Of a DNA stretch of 50,050 bases, positions 36,846 to 46,039 are shown piece by piece. The translations under genes and the position numbers were made by a program. Where the stretch lies: contig CALUTU010000017.1 in assembly GCA_944323785.1 (NCBI GenBank), forward strand, positions 1-50,050. Direction: 5' to 3'. Position 1 is the stretch's first letter, and each line of letters starts with the position of its first letter. Under the pieces are notes generated by a model. The model was not told where the DNA came from. It searched no databases and was given only the letters and a program-made list of their open reading frames with translations. Source of the DNA: an uncultured Bacteroidales bacterium. GTDB taxonomy: Bacteria > Bacteroidota > Bacteroidia > Bacteroidales > UBA932.

Positions 36846-37598
36846 ATGCTGACCGACCGTATACCCTCCAAGGCCGACATCCGGCTCATCCGCTCCCTCG
36901 GACAGAAGAAGTTCCGGCAGGAGCACGGGCTTTTCGTCGTCGAAGGAGAGAAAATGGTCGGGGAGGCCCTGACTCAGAAGCGTTTTTCCGTTGAAGCGGT
37001 ATACCGTACCTCCGATATCGGGGAGGAGACAATGGGCAGGATGAGCCATCTCTCCTCCCCCTCCCCTGCCCTTGCCGTCCTGCGTATCCCTACAGACGGA
37101 ATTCCGGACCGCGCCTCCGCATTGCCCTCAGGCCTGTGTCTCGGGCTGGACTCTGTCCGCGACCCGGGAAATGTCGGGACCATCCTGCGTCTGGCCGACT
37201 GGTTCGGGATAGAGACAGTCTACCTGTCGCCGGACTGCGCGGATCTGTACAATCCCAAGACCATACAGGCCACGATGGGTTCCGTCTTCCGACAGAAAAC
37301 CGCTACTTGCGACCTGGTGCATCTTGCCCGGAACTGCCGTACAGCAGGCATACCGGTCTATTCCACAGCCCTTGAAGGAGGAGAAGACATCCGCACAGTG
37401 CCATTGAAGACAGACCGGGCACTTGTCATAATGGGCAGCGAGCGTGACGGAGTGTCTCCCGCCCTGCTTGACGAATCCGTCCGCAGGATCTATATACCGT
37501 CTGCGGCCGAGGGCACTTCCGACAGGGCAGAGTCCCTCAATGTGGCCATAGCGACTGCCATAACCTGCTACGAGATACGTCTCAGGCGGCCCATGTGA
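36846..37598 (+). CDS. TrmH/SpoU-family RNA 2'-O-methyltransferase
   Basis: A 250-residue SPOUT-fold enzyme that methylates a ribose in rRNA or tRNA using S-adenosylmethionine. An N-terminal substrate-binding domain (R-Q-E-H-G-L-F-V-V-E-G near residue 24) precedes the trefoil-knot domain: motif 1 D-S-V-R-D-P-G-N-V-G-T-I-L-R near 101, motif 2 I-M-G-S-E-R-D-G-V-S near 197, motif 3 S-L-N-V-A-I-A-T-A near 230. Target nucleotide unknown. It is followed by the RlmD-like gene, which has its own promoter. Confidence 0.93.
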   Translation: MLTDRIPSKADIRLIRSLGQKKFRQEHGLFVVEGEKMVGEALTQKRFSVEAVYRTSDIGEETMGRMSHLSSPSPALAVLRIPTDGIPDRASALPSGLCLGLDSVRDPGNVGTILRLADWFGIETVYLSPDCADLYNPKTIQATMGSVFRQKTATCDLVHLARNCRTAGIPVYSTALEGGEDIRTVPLKTDRALVIMGSERDGVSPALLDESVRRIYIPSAAEGTSDRAESLNVAIATAITCYEIRLRRPM

Positions 37599-37679
37599 GG
37601 ATTCTGCATTTTTCAGTATCCTGCTTATGCGTATTTGTGACTTCATCCTTAAAACTGCAATGCAATTCGAACAAGTTCA

Positions 37680-37711
37680 TTTGCGTTGCTCTCGACTTCT
37701 TTTTATTTTTG
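37680..37711 (+). promoter_or_regulatory. Near-perfect Bacteroidota promoter of the rlmD-like gene
   Basis: TTTG at 37680-37683, exactly 20 nt, then TATTTTTG at 37704-37711. This matches TTTG-N19-21-TAnnTTTG fully. The box ends 5 nt before the ATG at 37717, which fixes that start and predicts a leaderless mRNA; an upstream ATG at 37627 would place the promoter inside the gene. Confidence 0.75.
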
Positions 37712-37716
37712 CGCCC

Positions 37717-39270
37717 ATGAGTAGAAAGAAAGAAAAGGAAATAGTCCGCGGCGTGACGGTGGAGTCCGTCGGTGCCGAGGGAAAGGCGGTGGCCCGTATT
37801 GACGGGAAAGTGGTATTCATGTCCAATGCCGTGCCGGGGGATGTCGTGGCCGTGCGGATCGACAAGCGTCGGGAGAAGTACTTCGAGGGTACGCTGGTCG
37901 AAATCGAGCAGCCCTCGCCGGACCGGGTGGAGCCATTCTGCGAACATTACAAGGACTGCGGGGGCTGCGCCTGGCAGGAACTCCCCTACCACCTGCAGCT
38001 CAAGTACAAGCAGCAGCAGGTCGTGGACCAGTTCTCCCGCATCGGGCATCTGCCCATGGAGCAGGTGGAGGTGCAGCCCATCCTTCCCTCGGAGCGCACC
38101 ACGGAATACCGCAACAAGCTGGAATTCACCTTCTCCGACCGGAGGTGGCTGCTCAGCGGCGAGGACCCCTCGACGGTGTTCGATCCCCCTGTCCCTCTCG
38201 ACCCCTCGGAGTTCGAGGGAGGAGTATTCCCTCGGCACCTGCGCGGAGGGTACTCGTCCGTCAACGGCAATCCCGCCGGATTCGCCCTCGGATTCCACAT
38301 TTCCAAGGCATTTGACAAAATACTGGATATCAGGCACTGCTGGCTGCAGCCGGAGCCTTCCAACGAGATACGCAACTTCATCCGGCAGTACGCCATCGTG
38401 CACGGGCTGCCCTTCTTCAACATACGGGAGCAGACCGGATTCCTGCGCAATATAATCATCCGCACCAACCTGCGCGGGGAGGTCATGCTGACCGTCATGT
38501 TCGGGGCCCGTCCGCCGAAGCTCGGCAAACTGCGCTGCGGGTTCCGCCCGGAGGACTGCGACGCCGAGGCGGAGAAGCTCTTCGACGTGCTGATGGAGCG
38601 TTTTCCCCAGATCAAGTCGCTGAACTATCTGTACAACGGGAGGATGAACGACGCCATCAACGACCAGGAGATTCTGAATGCGCGGGGCGAGGACGCCATC
38701 TACGAGGAGATGGAGGGGCTGCGGTTCAAGATCGGGCCGAAATCCTTCTACCAGACCAATCCGCTGCAGGCCTACAGGCTCTACTCGACGGTGCGCGAAT
38801 TTGCGGATTTCCAGGGCGGGGAGCACGTCTACGACCTCTACACCGGGACCGGGACGATAGCCCTGTTCGTGGCCCGGAGCGTGGCTTCCGTGGTGGGCGT
38901 GGAATACGTGCCCGAGGCCATCGCCGACGCGAAGGTCAATGCGCGGATCAACGGGATAGACAATTGCCGGTTCTACGCCGGGGACATGAAGGACATCCTC
39001 ACTCCGGAGTTCGTGGCCGCCCAGGGAGCCTCGCCGGACGTGGTGATACTCGACCCGCCCAGGGCCGGGGTACACCCTTCGGTCATCGAGGTGCTGCTCG
39101 GAACCGGGGCGCGGAAGATCGTGTACGTAAGCTGCAATCCGGCTACACAGGCCCGCGACCTCGCCATGCTCACCTCCGGTGGAGCGTACCGGCTGGTCAG
39201 GATCAGACCGGTGGACATGTTCCCGCACACCACTCATGTGGAGAATGTCGCTCTTTTAGAGAAAATATAG
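37717..39270 (+). CDS. rlmD: 23S rRNA (uracil-C5)-methyltransferase, RlmD/RumA-like
   Basis: A 517-residue enzyme. A TRAM RNA-binding domain (about 8-66) is followed by the [4Fe-4S] ligands C75-x5-C81-x2-C84 with a later Cys in R-H-C-W, then a Rossmann methyltransferase domain with SAM motif D-L-Y-T-G-T-G-T near residue 375 and catalytic Cys in V-S-C-N-P-A-T near 480. It forms 5-methyluridine in 23S rRNA; whether the target is U1939, U747 or a pair cannot be told. It ends 1 bp before mnmE. The upstream ATG at 37627 is rejected because of the promoter at 37680-37711. Confidence 0.92.
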   Translation: MSRKKEKEIVRGVTVESVGAEGKAVARIDGKVVFMSNAVPGDVVAVRIDKRREKYFEGTLVEIEQPSPDRVEPFCEHYKDCGGCAWQELPYHLQLKYKQQQVVDQFSRIGHLPMEQVEVQPILPSERTTEYRNKLEFTFSDRRWLLSGEDPSTVFDPPVPLDPSEFEGGVFPRHLRGGYSSVNGNPAGFALGFHISKAFDKILDIRHCWLQPEPSNEIRNFIRQYAIVHGLPFFNIREQTGFLRNIIIRTNLRGEVMLTVMFGARPPKLGKLRCGFRPEDCDAEAEKLFDVLMERFPQIKSLNYLYNGRMNDAINDQEILNARGEDAIYEEMEGLRFKIGPKSFYQTNPLQAYRLYSTVREFADFQGGEHVYDLYTGTGTIALFVARSVASVVGVEYVPEAIADAKVNARINGIDNCRFYAGDMKDILTPEFVAAQGASPDVVILDPPRAGVHPSVIEVLLGTGARKIVYVSCNPATQARDLAMLTSGGAYRLVRIRPVDMFPHTTHVENVALLEKI

Positions 39271-39271
39271 G

Positions 39272-40762
39272 ATGGACAGCGGAAAAATATACGAGCAGAC
39301 GACAATCTGCGCCAGGGCGACAGCTCCGGGACAGGGGGCGGTCGCGATAGTGCGCGTCAGCGGACCAGAGGCGGTGGAGGTGCTGGACAAGGTATTCCGG
39401 CCTTTCAAGGACGGAGGGCCGCGGGCTGCGGAGTTCCGGCCCAGGGAGATGCACTACGGGCGGATTGTTTTCCCTGAAAGCCCCGGTCATTCCACCGATA
39501 ATGCCGAGACCGTCATCGATGAGGTGATGGCAGTGACCTTCCGTGCCCCCCACTCCTACACCGGAGAGGATTCCGCCGAGATATATTGTCATGGCTCCCA
39601 ATACATTGTGTCCGAGATTCTGAGGGCGCTCCTCGCCGCCGGAGCGGTAATGGCCGCCGCCGGAGAATTTACCAAACGGGCCTTTCTCAACGGACGGATG
39701 GACCTCGCCCAGGCCGAGGCGGTCGCGGACCTGATCGCCTCCGAGAACAGAGCGGCCCACGACATTGCCCTGAAACAGATGCGCGGCGGCTATTCCTCCG
39801 AGCTGCAGGAGATGCGCTCGCAGATGGTGGACATCGTGTCGCTGATGGAGCTGGAGCTGGACTTCAGCGAGGAGGACGTGGAGTTCGCCGACCGGAGCCA
39901 GGTGCTCGCCCTCCTCGACCGGGTATCGGAGCACATCTCGCGCCTCGTGGACTCATTTGCCCTCGGAAATGCCATCAAGAACGGCATCCCCACCGCCATC
40001 GTCGGAGCCGTCAACACCGGCAAGAGCACCCTCCTGAACGCCCTCTTAGGCGAGGAGCGGGCCATCGTCTCCGACATCGCCGGCACCACCCGCGACACCA
40101 TCGAGGACACCGTCAACATCGCCGGCACCACCTTCCGCTTCATCGATACCGCCGGCATCCGCGACACCGCCGAGACCATCGAGGCCATCGGCATCAACCG
40201 CACCTACAGCACCATCGAGCGCGCCTCCGTCATCCTCCTCATGCTCGACGCCACCAGACCCGGGACATTCGGGGAATCCTTCGGGGCCATCGCCTCGCGG
40301 CTTAACCATGTCCCCTCCACTCATAGCGGAATCAACGAGCGGACACTGCTGATACTGCTCAACAAGGCGGACCTGCTCAGCGAGCCGGAAATCCCCGCAA
40401 TGCTGACCTCAGCCGAGAGCCTCGCCCGCCGGAATGGCCTCTCCCCCACCCGCACCCTCGCCATCAGCGCCCGCAACCGCCTCGGCCTGCCCGAAATCAC
40501 CGCAGCCCTCGCCGCCACCGCCGCAGCCCACACAACCGACACCTCCGCCACCCTCGTCACCAACCTCCGCCACTACCAGGCCCTCCAGAAAGCCCTGGAA
40601 GCCCTCACCCGCGCCCGCGAAGCCCTCCTCGCCGGAGTCTCCACAGAATTCGTAACACAGGACATACGCGAGGCCCTGCACCATATCGGGGAGATTTGCG
40701 GGGAGGTTACTTCGGAGGAGGTGCTGGGGACTGTGTTCTCGCGGTTTTGCATAGGTAAGTAA
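39272..40762 (+). CDS. mnmE: tRNA modification GTPase MnmE (TrmE)
   Basis: A 496-residue GTPase that, with MnmG, installs the cmnm5 group on wobble uridine of tRNAs. The N-terminal tetrahydrofolate-binding domain (about 1-120) is followed by a helical domain interrupted by the G domain: P-loop G245-A-V-N-T-G-K-S, G-T-T-R-D-T, D-T-A-G-I-R and N-K-A-D. The C-terminal C-I-G-K (493-496) is the essential catalytic motif. The Val in the P-loop (usually Pro) is a small variation. From about 39900 to 40650 the codons become strongly C-ending, unlike neighbouring genes. A terminator lies downstream. Confidence 0.97.
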   Translation: MDSGKIYEQTTICARATAPGQGAVAIVRVSGPEAVEVLDKVFRPFKDGGPRAAEFRPREMHYGRIVFPESPGHSTDNAETVIDEVMAVTFRAPHSYTGEDSAEIYCHGSQYIVSEILRALLAAGAVMAAAGEFTKRAFLNGRMDLAQAEAVADLIASENRAAHDIALKQMRGGYSSELQEMRSQMVDIVSLMELELDFSEEDVEFADRSQVLALLDRVSEHISRLVDSFALGNAIKNGIPTAIVGAVNTGKSTLLNALLGEERAIVSDIAGTTRDTIEDTVNIAGTTFRFIDTAGIRDTAETIEAIGINRTYSTIERASVILLMLDATRPGTFGESFGAIASRLNHVPSTHSGINERTLLILLNKADLLSEPEIPAMLTSAESLARRNGLSPTRTLAISARNRLGLPEITAALAATAAAHTTDTSATLVTNLRHYQALQKALEALTRAREALLAGVSTEFVTQDIREALHHIGEICGEVTSEEVLGTVFSRFCIGK

Positions 40763-40807
40763 ATATCTAATTGCTAAATAGTTAAATTGATTGTAATCGA
40801 TTAATAT

Positions 40808-40832
40808 GGCGCTCTTTACAGGCGCCTTTTTT
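40808..40832 (+). terminator. Rho-independent terminator after mnmE
   Basis: GGCGC (40808-40812) and GCGCC (40822-40826) pair around a 9-nt loop and are followed by six T residues. It ends the speA-like/mnmE transcription unit; the A+T-rich accessory block begins right after it. A 10-bp palindrome TAATCGATTA precedes it. Confidence 0.75.
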
Positions 40833-40973
40833 GTTGCTCAAGAATCGTTGACAAAGGGGGATAGTAAAGAGCGGATAAAAGGGCGGATAGTCGAACTTAA
40901 AATTACGATATTTCTATTGGAATACTCAGAATAGTTTTATGGTCGGCTTTTTTTCTTTTTATAGCATTATTTA

Positions 40974-40981
40974 TATTTTTG
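40974..40981 (+). promoter_or_regulatory. TATTTTTG box of the PLD-helicase gene
   Basis: A TAnnTTTG match with a T-run at 40948-40954 about 20 nt upstream. The box ends 9 nt before the ATG at 40991. Confidence 0.5.
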
Positions 40982-40990
40982 TAAAAAATT

Positions 40991-43900
40991 ATGCTTAAAA
41001 AAGGAATATATGAACATATTATAAATCAAGAGACTGAGAAGCAGATAAATGATTCGGAGGAGGCTGGATTGGTGTGCCTGAAGCAGCCGGTTGATGATGC
41101 CGAATCTCCTCAGATTTTAGCCAATTATCTGGCAAAAGCTATATGCCAGAAGTTGGAAGACACTGAGGCACAGCAAGACCGTGTGAATCTCATCAATAGA
41201 ATTATGATTGACGCAGGGCTGATGGATGATAAACAAATTACTGCCCCTTCGGATCTGCTCGCAGAAGTGATGAGTCAGGAACAGGCCCTTATGCAGGCCG
41301 AAAGTAATTCAAAAACTGTTCGTCCTATTTCCGGATTCCGGGTCAGCAATCTTTTCACGGGTGGAAGCAGTACGATATCTCTAGGGGAGGAAATTCGCCG
41401 AGAGATTGCGAGCGCAGATGAATTGTGCTTTATCGTATCCTTCCTTAAAGTTTCTGGTGTTCGTATATTATTGGATGAATTAAATAAATTCTGCCGTCGG
41501 GAAGGTACACGTTTCCGCATCATAACCACCACATATTGCGGCGCTACTCAGGCCAAGGCAATTGAACAGTTGGCTGCACTTCCCAATACGGAGATACGTA
41601 TCTCCTACAACACTGATATTGAGCGCCTGCACGCCAAGTCATATATCTTTATCAGAAATTCTGGAATGCATACTGCATATATAGGCTCATCCAATCTGTC
41701 AAAGTCTGCACAGACTGAGGGCCTGGAGTGGAACATGCGTGTGACGAGTTTTGAGAATCCGCACATTATCAAAACGGCATTGGCCACATTTGAGATGTAT
41801 TGGAACAGTCCGAATTTTGAGGACTTCCGCATAGGCGGCATTGAGAAATTCAACAAAGAGATCCATCGCAATATTTTCCATTCAGAAGGTACTGAGTATG
41901 TCTATCAGCATTATACCCTGCTTCCGCACCAGAAACAGATTCTTGACAAACTGCGGGTCGAGAGAGAAGATAGAGGCAACTATAAGAACCTCATTGTAGC
42001 GGCAACTGGTACTGGTAAAACCGTAATATCTGCATTCGATTATCAGGCGTTCGTCAGGACTCATTCAAGAGCCCGGATTCTGTTCACGGCTCATCGCGAA
42101 GAGATTTTAAGGCAATCATTAAACACATACCGAAGCGTATTGCAGGATGCCAATTTCGGTACATTATGGGTTGGCGGCAGCAGCCCGCAGGATTCGACTG
42201 AGTATGAGCATCTTTTTGTCTCTATTTCGATGTTTAACTCTCGTTTTGAGGAGTTTTTCGCTCAATTGGAATCGGACTATTACGACTATATTGTTATCGA
42301 TGAGGCCCATCATAGTCAAGCTGACAGTTATCGGAAATTGTTCGGACACTTCGCGCCTCAGATTCTAATTGGTCTTACAGCGACGCCGGAACGCATGGAC
42401 GGACGCGACTTGCGCCCCGATTTCGGAGGACGTATCAGTGCTGAAATACGTCTGCCACAAGCTTTGCAAGCCGGACTGCTCACACCATTTCAGTACTTGT
42501 GCATATCCGATGACACGGATTTGAGCGATGACAGTTTGTGGAGCGGCCAGAAGTACAATATTGAGCGTTTGGCTGATAAACTTTGCGCCAAAAGTCGTGC
42601 AAAGCTGATCGTTGATGCCCTGCATAAATACTTAGCGGACGAGTACACATGCCGGGCATTGTGTTTCTGCGTAAATAAGCGCCATGCAGAGTTTATGGCT
42701 GAGCAACTTAAATTATATGGTCTTAACGCAGAGAGCCTTACCTCAGACACTCCGGCTGAAGAGAGAAAGCGGCTGGCAAATTCGCTGCGCGAAGGCACTC
42801 TGCACTATCTATGTGTAGTCGATATTTTTAATGAGGGTGTTGACATTCCGGAGGTTGATACCGTTCTTTTCCTGCGCCCTACTGAGAGTCTGACGATTTT
42901 CCTGCAACAGTTAGGCCGTGGTTTGCGTCTGTCTGTCGGTAAAACAGAGCTTACTGTGCTTGACTTTGTTGCTCAGGCAAACCGGAAGTACGACTTTGCA
43001 AGCCGTTTTAGAGCGCTTACTCTCCATCCTGAAAAGAATATACAGAAACAGATAAAAGAGGGCTTTACACTTTTGCCGCTGGGTTGCAGTATCGTGATGG
43101 AGAAAAAAGCACGGCAATATATTCTTGACAACATTACGAGCGCAATATACAACAAAACACGTATTGTCAGGGAGATAAACACATATACCTCTATTCCTAC
43201 AATATCTCAGTTCCTTGAAAACAACAACCAGGATATCAGAGTCCTATATCAAGGTACAAATTGCTGGTCATCGCTTAAACGCGCCGCTGGACGCATACAG
43301 TATGAAGACGATGCGGTTACAAAGCGTTTGGAAAAAGGAATGTCGAATTTACTTCATCATAATACCGTATCGTTCCTGCGGTTTGTGGAACGGTTCATCA
43401 AGGGTGAAGATAGTATAAGCTCCGAGCCAAATTACAACCAGTATGCACTGATTCTTTACTATGATTTATTCCAGGATCGCATCGGCAAGGCCGGCTTTAA
43501 ATCTATTGATGAGGCATTGGCATTGATTCATGAGCAACAATACTCTTGCTTCAAACAAGAGATAGGGGAAATCATATCATATTTATTGGCCAATCTGAAT
43601 ATTAAGACGACGCCTGTTGGGGACGATATAATTCCAGGATTGGAGTTATACGGTTGCTATACCCGCGAGGAAATCTTTACATTGGCAGGAAGGCAAACTG
43701 CCGACCGGAAAATGCAGGGTACCGCATCCGGTGTTTTTAACTTGCCTGAACACAATGCTACCATACTGTTCGTTACACTTAACAAATCAGAAAAAGACTT
43801 TTCGCCATCGACACAGTATAATGACTACCTGATCAATGAAGAATATTTCCATTGGCAATCGCAGAACACCGACTCCCACACGAATAACGGAGGCCGCCGC

Positions 43901-44095
43901 TATACAGAACAGTCTCGGACTAAGAACAAGATAATCCTCTTTGTCCGCGAAGAGAAAAAGGATGGTTTCGGCAACACATCACCATTCCACTGTTTCGGCC
44001 TGGTCGATTACGTCTCCTCACATGATGATTACCCGATGAATGTGACTTGGAGATTGCGGAAGCCGGCTATGTCGCAGTATCTTAAAGCTATTTAA
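40991..44095 (+). CDS. PLD-nuclease / SF2 helicase / DUF3427 protein
   Basis: A 1034-residue protein with three modules. An N-terminal helical part is followed by a phospholipase-D-like domain (about 115-290) with H214-A-K216 and S233-S-N235, a single HKD-type half-site. A superfamily 2 helicase core follows: Walker A A-T-G-T-G-K-T (338-344), D437-E-A-H, and motif VI Q-Q-L-G-R-G-L-R. The C-terminal third (about 690-1034) matches DUF3427, ending in a typical F-G-L-V-D-Y-V-S...P-M-N-V-T-W-R-L segment. The family resembles restriction-type helicase-nucleases, so DNA degradation during phage defence is plausible but not shown. The gene is convergent with the DUF262 gene (91-bp gap). No partner methylase is near. 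Confidence 0.88.
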   Translation: MLKKGIYEHIINQETEKQINDSEEAGLVCLKQPVDDAESPQILANYLAKAICQKLEDTEAQQDRVNLINRIMIDAGLMDDKQITAPSDLLAEVMSQEQALMQAESNSKTVRPISGFRVSNLFTGGSSTISLGEEIRREIASADELCFIVSFLKVSGVRILLDELNKFCRREGTRFRIITTTYCGATQAKAIEQLAALPNTEIRISYNTDIERLHAKSYIFIRNSGMHTAYIGSSNLSKSAQTEGLEWNMRVTSFENPHIIKTALATFEMYWNSPNFEDFRIGGIEKFNKEIHRNIFHSEGTEYVYQHYTLLPHQKQILDKLRVEREDRGNYKNLIVAATGTGKTVISAFDYQAFVRTHSRARILFTAHREEILRQSLNTYRSVLQDANFGTLWVGGSSPQDSTEYEHLFVSISMFNSRFEEFFAQLESDYYDYIVIDEAHHSQADSYRKLFGHFAPQILIGLTATPERMDGRDLRPDFGGRISAEIRLPQALQAGLLTPFQYLCISDDTDLSDDSLWSGQKYNIERLADKLCAKSRAKLIVDALHKYLADEYTCRALCFCVNKRHAEFMAEQLKLYGLNAESLTSDTPAEERKRLANSLREGTLHYLCVVDIFNEGVDIPEVDTVLFLRPTESLTIFLQQLGRGLRLSVGKTELTVLDFVAQANRKYDFASRFRALTLHPEKNIQKQIKEGFTLLPLGCSIVMEKKARQYILDNITSAIYNKTRIVREINTYTSIPTISQFLENNNQDIRVLYQGTNCWSSLKRAAGRIQYEDDAVTKRLEKGMSNLLHHNTVSFLRFVERFIKGEDSISSEPNYNQYALILYYDLFQDRIGKAGFKSIDEALALIHEQQYSCFKQEIGEIISYLLANLNIKTTPVGDDIIPGLELYGCYTREEIFTLAGRQTADRKMQGTASGVFNLPEHNATILFVTLNKSEKDFSPSTQYNDYLINEEYFHWQSQNTDSHTNNGGRRYTEQSRTKNKIILFVREEKKDGFGNTSPFHCFGLVDYVSSHDDYPMNVTWRLRKPAMSQYLKAI

Positions 44096-44186
44096 CGATA
44101 ATGGCTAACACCGGACACACTTTTTGAAACACTACCTTTTGTTGTAAATGATTTGAGTTTCATAATATCATTTAATTATAAACTGA

Positions 44187-46007
44187 TTATAACAATTTTA
44201 CTCCAAACTCGCGCATCGTTTCTTCGCTATCTCTTCCCGATATTGATTTACCTGTCGCTTGTTCAATCCTATCAAGTAATTGTTTTGCACGATCAATGAA
44301 ATAAGCACCAAAATTATCTGTGGATAAATAAGCATAATTTACCTTGTGAGATTCTATTGCTTCTTGAATCTTTGCTTGGGCTAACCCTTTGTTTGCCATA
44401 GTTCCAATATAGACACTTGGTGCATGTCCACCTATCGAACGATTGGATGATGCATATATAGGCGTTTTATTGATAACTGAGTTCCATTTTATGCGAGAGA
44501 GGTTATTTTTCTCACAATAGGCCTGTGGAAATATATGATGAATATCGGCCTCCTCATCAATATACGATGCTATATCCATACGATTACCTGTCATAAAATC
44601 AAGAGGAGAATCTTGTAAAATTAGTGCCATTATACCTTTATACGCTGCACTATTTCTTGTCTGCATAGTTAATAAACGAGTCGGCTGAATGTTTGATCTA
44701 TATACTGTCTCTGGCATATCACCACCATCCATCCAACGGAAAACACCCACTATATCTGTAGCAAAACGCGCTTCATTGGCACCTCCATATAATTCTCCCA
44801 TTACTCCACACCAATACCAACGTGATAATAGACTTTGGTTTTTTCCAAGATGAAGCAATCTCTTATTTTCATTGTCATATGCAGAAATAGCTGCCAAAGG
44901 TATCAGTTGTGAGGAATATGGCAAATCTCTAGAACGAAATATGCCTTGATGCACCAAGAAATCAGCAGCATCGCAGAAACCTTTAACCAAAGCATCATGA
45001 TGTTTCAAATAATCCTGAAGTTCTAGTTTGAGGATATCTCTTTTCTTGCAGGTTACAGCCACTCGCTCATCATCGCCAGAAGCAACTCTTTTATAATATG
45101 AAACCAAAAGAGTCATCGCGGCTAATAAATTGGCACCAGTAATTTCTTTAAGTAGTTCACCGTTTACTTTTTGAGAAAATAAACTACGTATTGACTCCCA
45201 ATCTTTTCTTAATTCATGTCCGTCAGCTGCAAAAGTGGCAGTAACCAACTCGAAAACGGTCAAAGGAACTCCACCTGTATTTACGTTCTCAAAAATCTGA
45301 CAAACGGCTTCTTTGGGAGTTTCTTTATCCAGTTGAATTACAGGCATATTATAATCTAATATAGGACGAAGGATTTTCTGGGAGAAGTCACGAAACAAAT
45401 TTCTATAGTCTTTATCACCATGATAATAGTCTTCCATATCATAATGCCAATCCTCTGTATCATTATGGGAAAAAGTAATATTAAGAGGGAACATCAAATT
45501 CTCAAATTCTTTTTCTCTGGTAGATAAGTCTAGTGTTACAGTACGTCCTATATCTGTAGTTAGTTGTTTTTTCTCATATACAGAAATAATGGCATCTAAT
45601 CTATCAGCGGTAGGATCAAGACATTTTCGTATATCTAGATAGTAATAACGTTTGATTGTCGTATCACGGTTTGTCTCTAATCTAGTATTAGTCGCTTTTT
45701 TACTTTTTAAAACTTGATATAAAGTGGTCAACCTCTGTTGTCCATCAAGCACAAGCCATTCAGGAGTAACCTGAGATATCGGGTCTACTCCATCAAACAT
45801 ACGATATTTAAAACGTATATGATCACCTCCATTCGCTAGGAACATTGCTGCACCCATCGGGAAACCTGAGGTGATGCTCTCTATGAGTTTACAGATTTTC
45901 GTATCGTCCCAAACCCAGCTACGCTGAAAATCTGGTAATTGAGCCTTGCCTTCTTCGACCATTTTTAAAAGGTCATCGAGTTTTTTATCGTGTGACTCTA
46001 CTGCCAT
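44187..46007 (-). CDS. DUF262 + HNH (DUF1524-like) protein, GmrSD-like
   Basis: A 606-residue protein. The DUF262 (ParB/Srx-like NTPase) domain has Q-L-P-D-F-Q-R-S-W-V-W (23-33), the G-F-P-M-G segment (48-52) and D88-G-Q-Q-R-L-T-T. A C-terminal HNH-type nuclease segment contains I-H490-H491-I-F-P followed by N-K-T-P-I. This is the GmrS and GmrD arrangement of type IV restriction of modified phage DNA, fused in one chain; single-chain relatives occur widely in bacterial defence loci. It follows HsdR-S24 by 32 bp on the same strand, so the two are probably co-transcribed. Modified-DNA restriction is inferred from family, not visible. Confidence 0.88.
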   Translation of the reverse strand: MAVESHDKKLDDLLKMVEEGKAQLPDFQRSWVWDDTKICKLIESITSGFPMGAAMFLANGGDHIRFKYRMFDGVDPISQVTPEWLVLDGQQRLTTLYQVLKSKKATNTRLETNRDTTIKRYYYLDIRKCLDPTADRLDAIISVYEKKQLTTDIGRTVTLDLSTREKEFENLMFPLNITFSHNDTEDWHYDMEDYYHGDKDYRNLFRDFSQKILRPILDYNMPVIQLDKETPKEAVCQIFENVNTGGVPLTVFELVTATFAADGHELRKDWESIRSLFSQKVNGELLKEITGANLLAAMTLLVSYYKRVASGDDERVAVTCKKRDILKLELQDYLKHHDALVKGFCDAADFLVHQGIFRSRDLPYSSQLIPLAAISAYDNENKRLLHLGKNQSLLSRWYWCGVMGELYGGANEARFATDIVGVFRWMDGGDMPETVYRSNIQPTRLLTMQTRNSAAYKGIMALILQDSPLDFMTGNRMDIASYIDEEADIHHIFPQAYCEKNNLSRIKWNSVINKTPIYASSNRSIGGHAPSVYIGTMANKGLAQAKIQEAIESHKVNYAYLSTDNFGAYFIDRAKQLLDRIEQATGKSISGRDSEETMREFGVKLL

Positions 46008-46039
46008 AGTTATATTATTATTTACACTGATTTTAAATT

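Noticed and set aside
37582-39237. Minus-strand 551-codon open frame opposite the rlmD-like gene
   Set aside because: Overlaps a complete methyltransferase with its own promoter; Arg/Val/Pro-rich with no recognisable domain.
40409-40684. Glycine-rich minus-strand frame in mnmE
   Set aside because: Mirror image of the C-ending codon stretch in mnmE; no start context and no motif.
40833-40990. Attachment site or integrase near the island boundary
   Set aside because: Only short direct repeats (GCGGATA twice) and a 10-bp palindrome were seen; there is no tRNA, integrase or transposase to support an attachment site.
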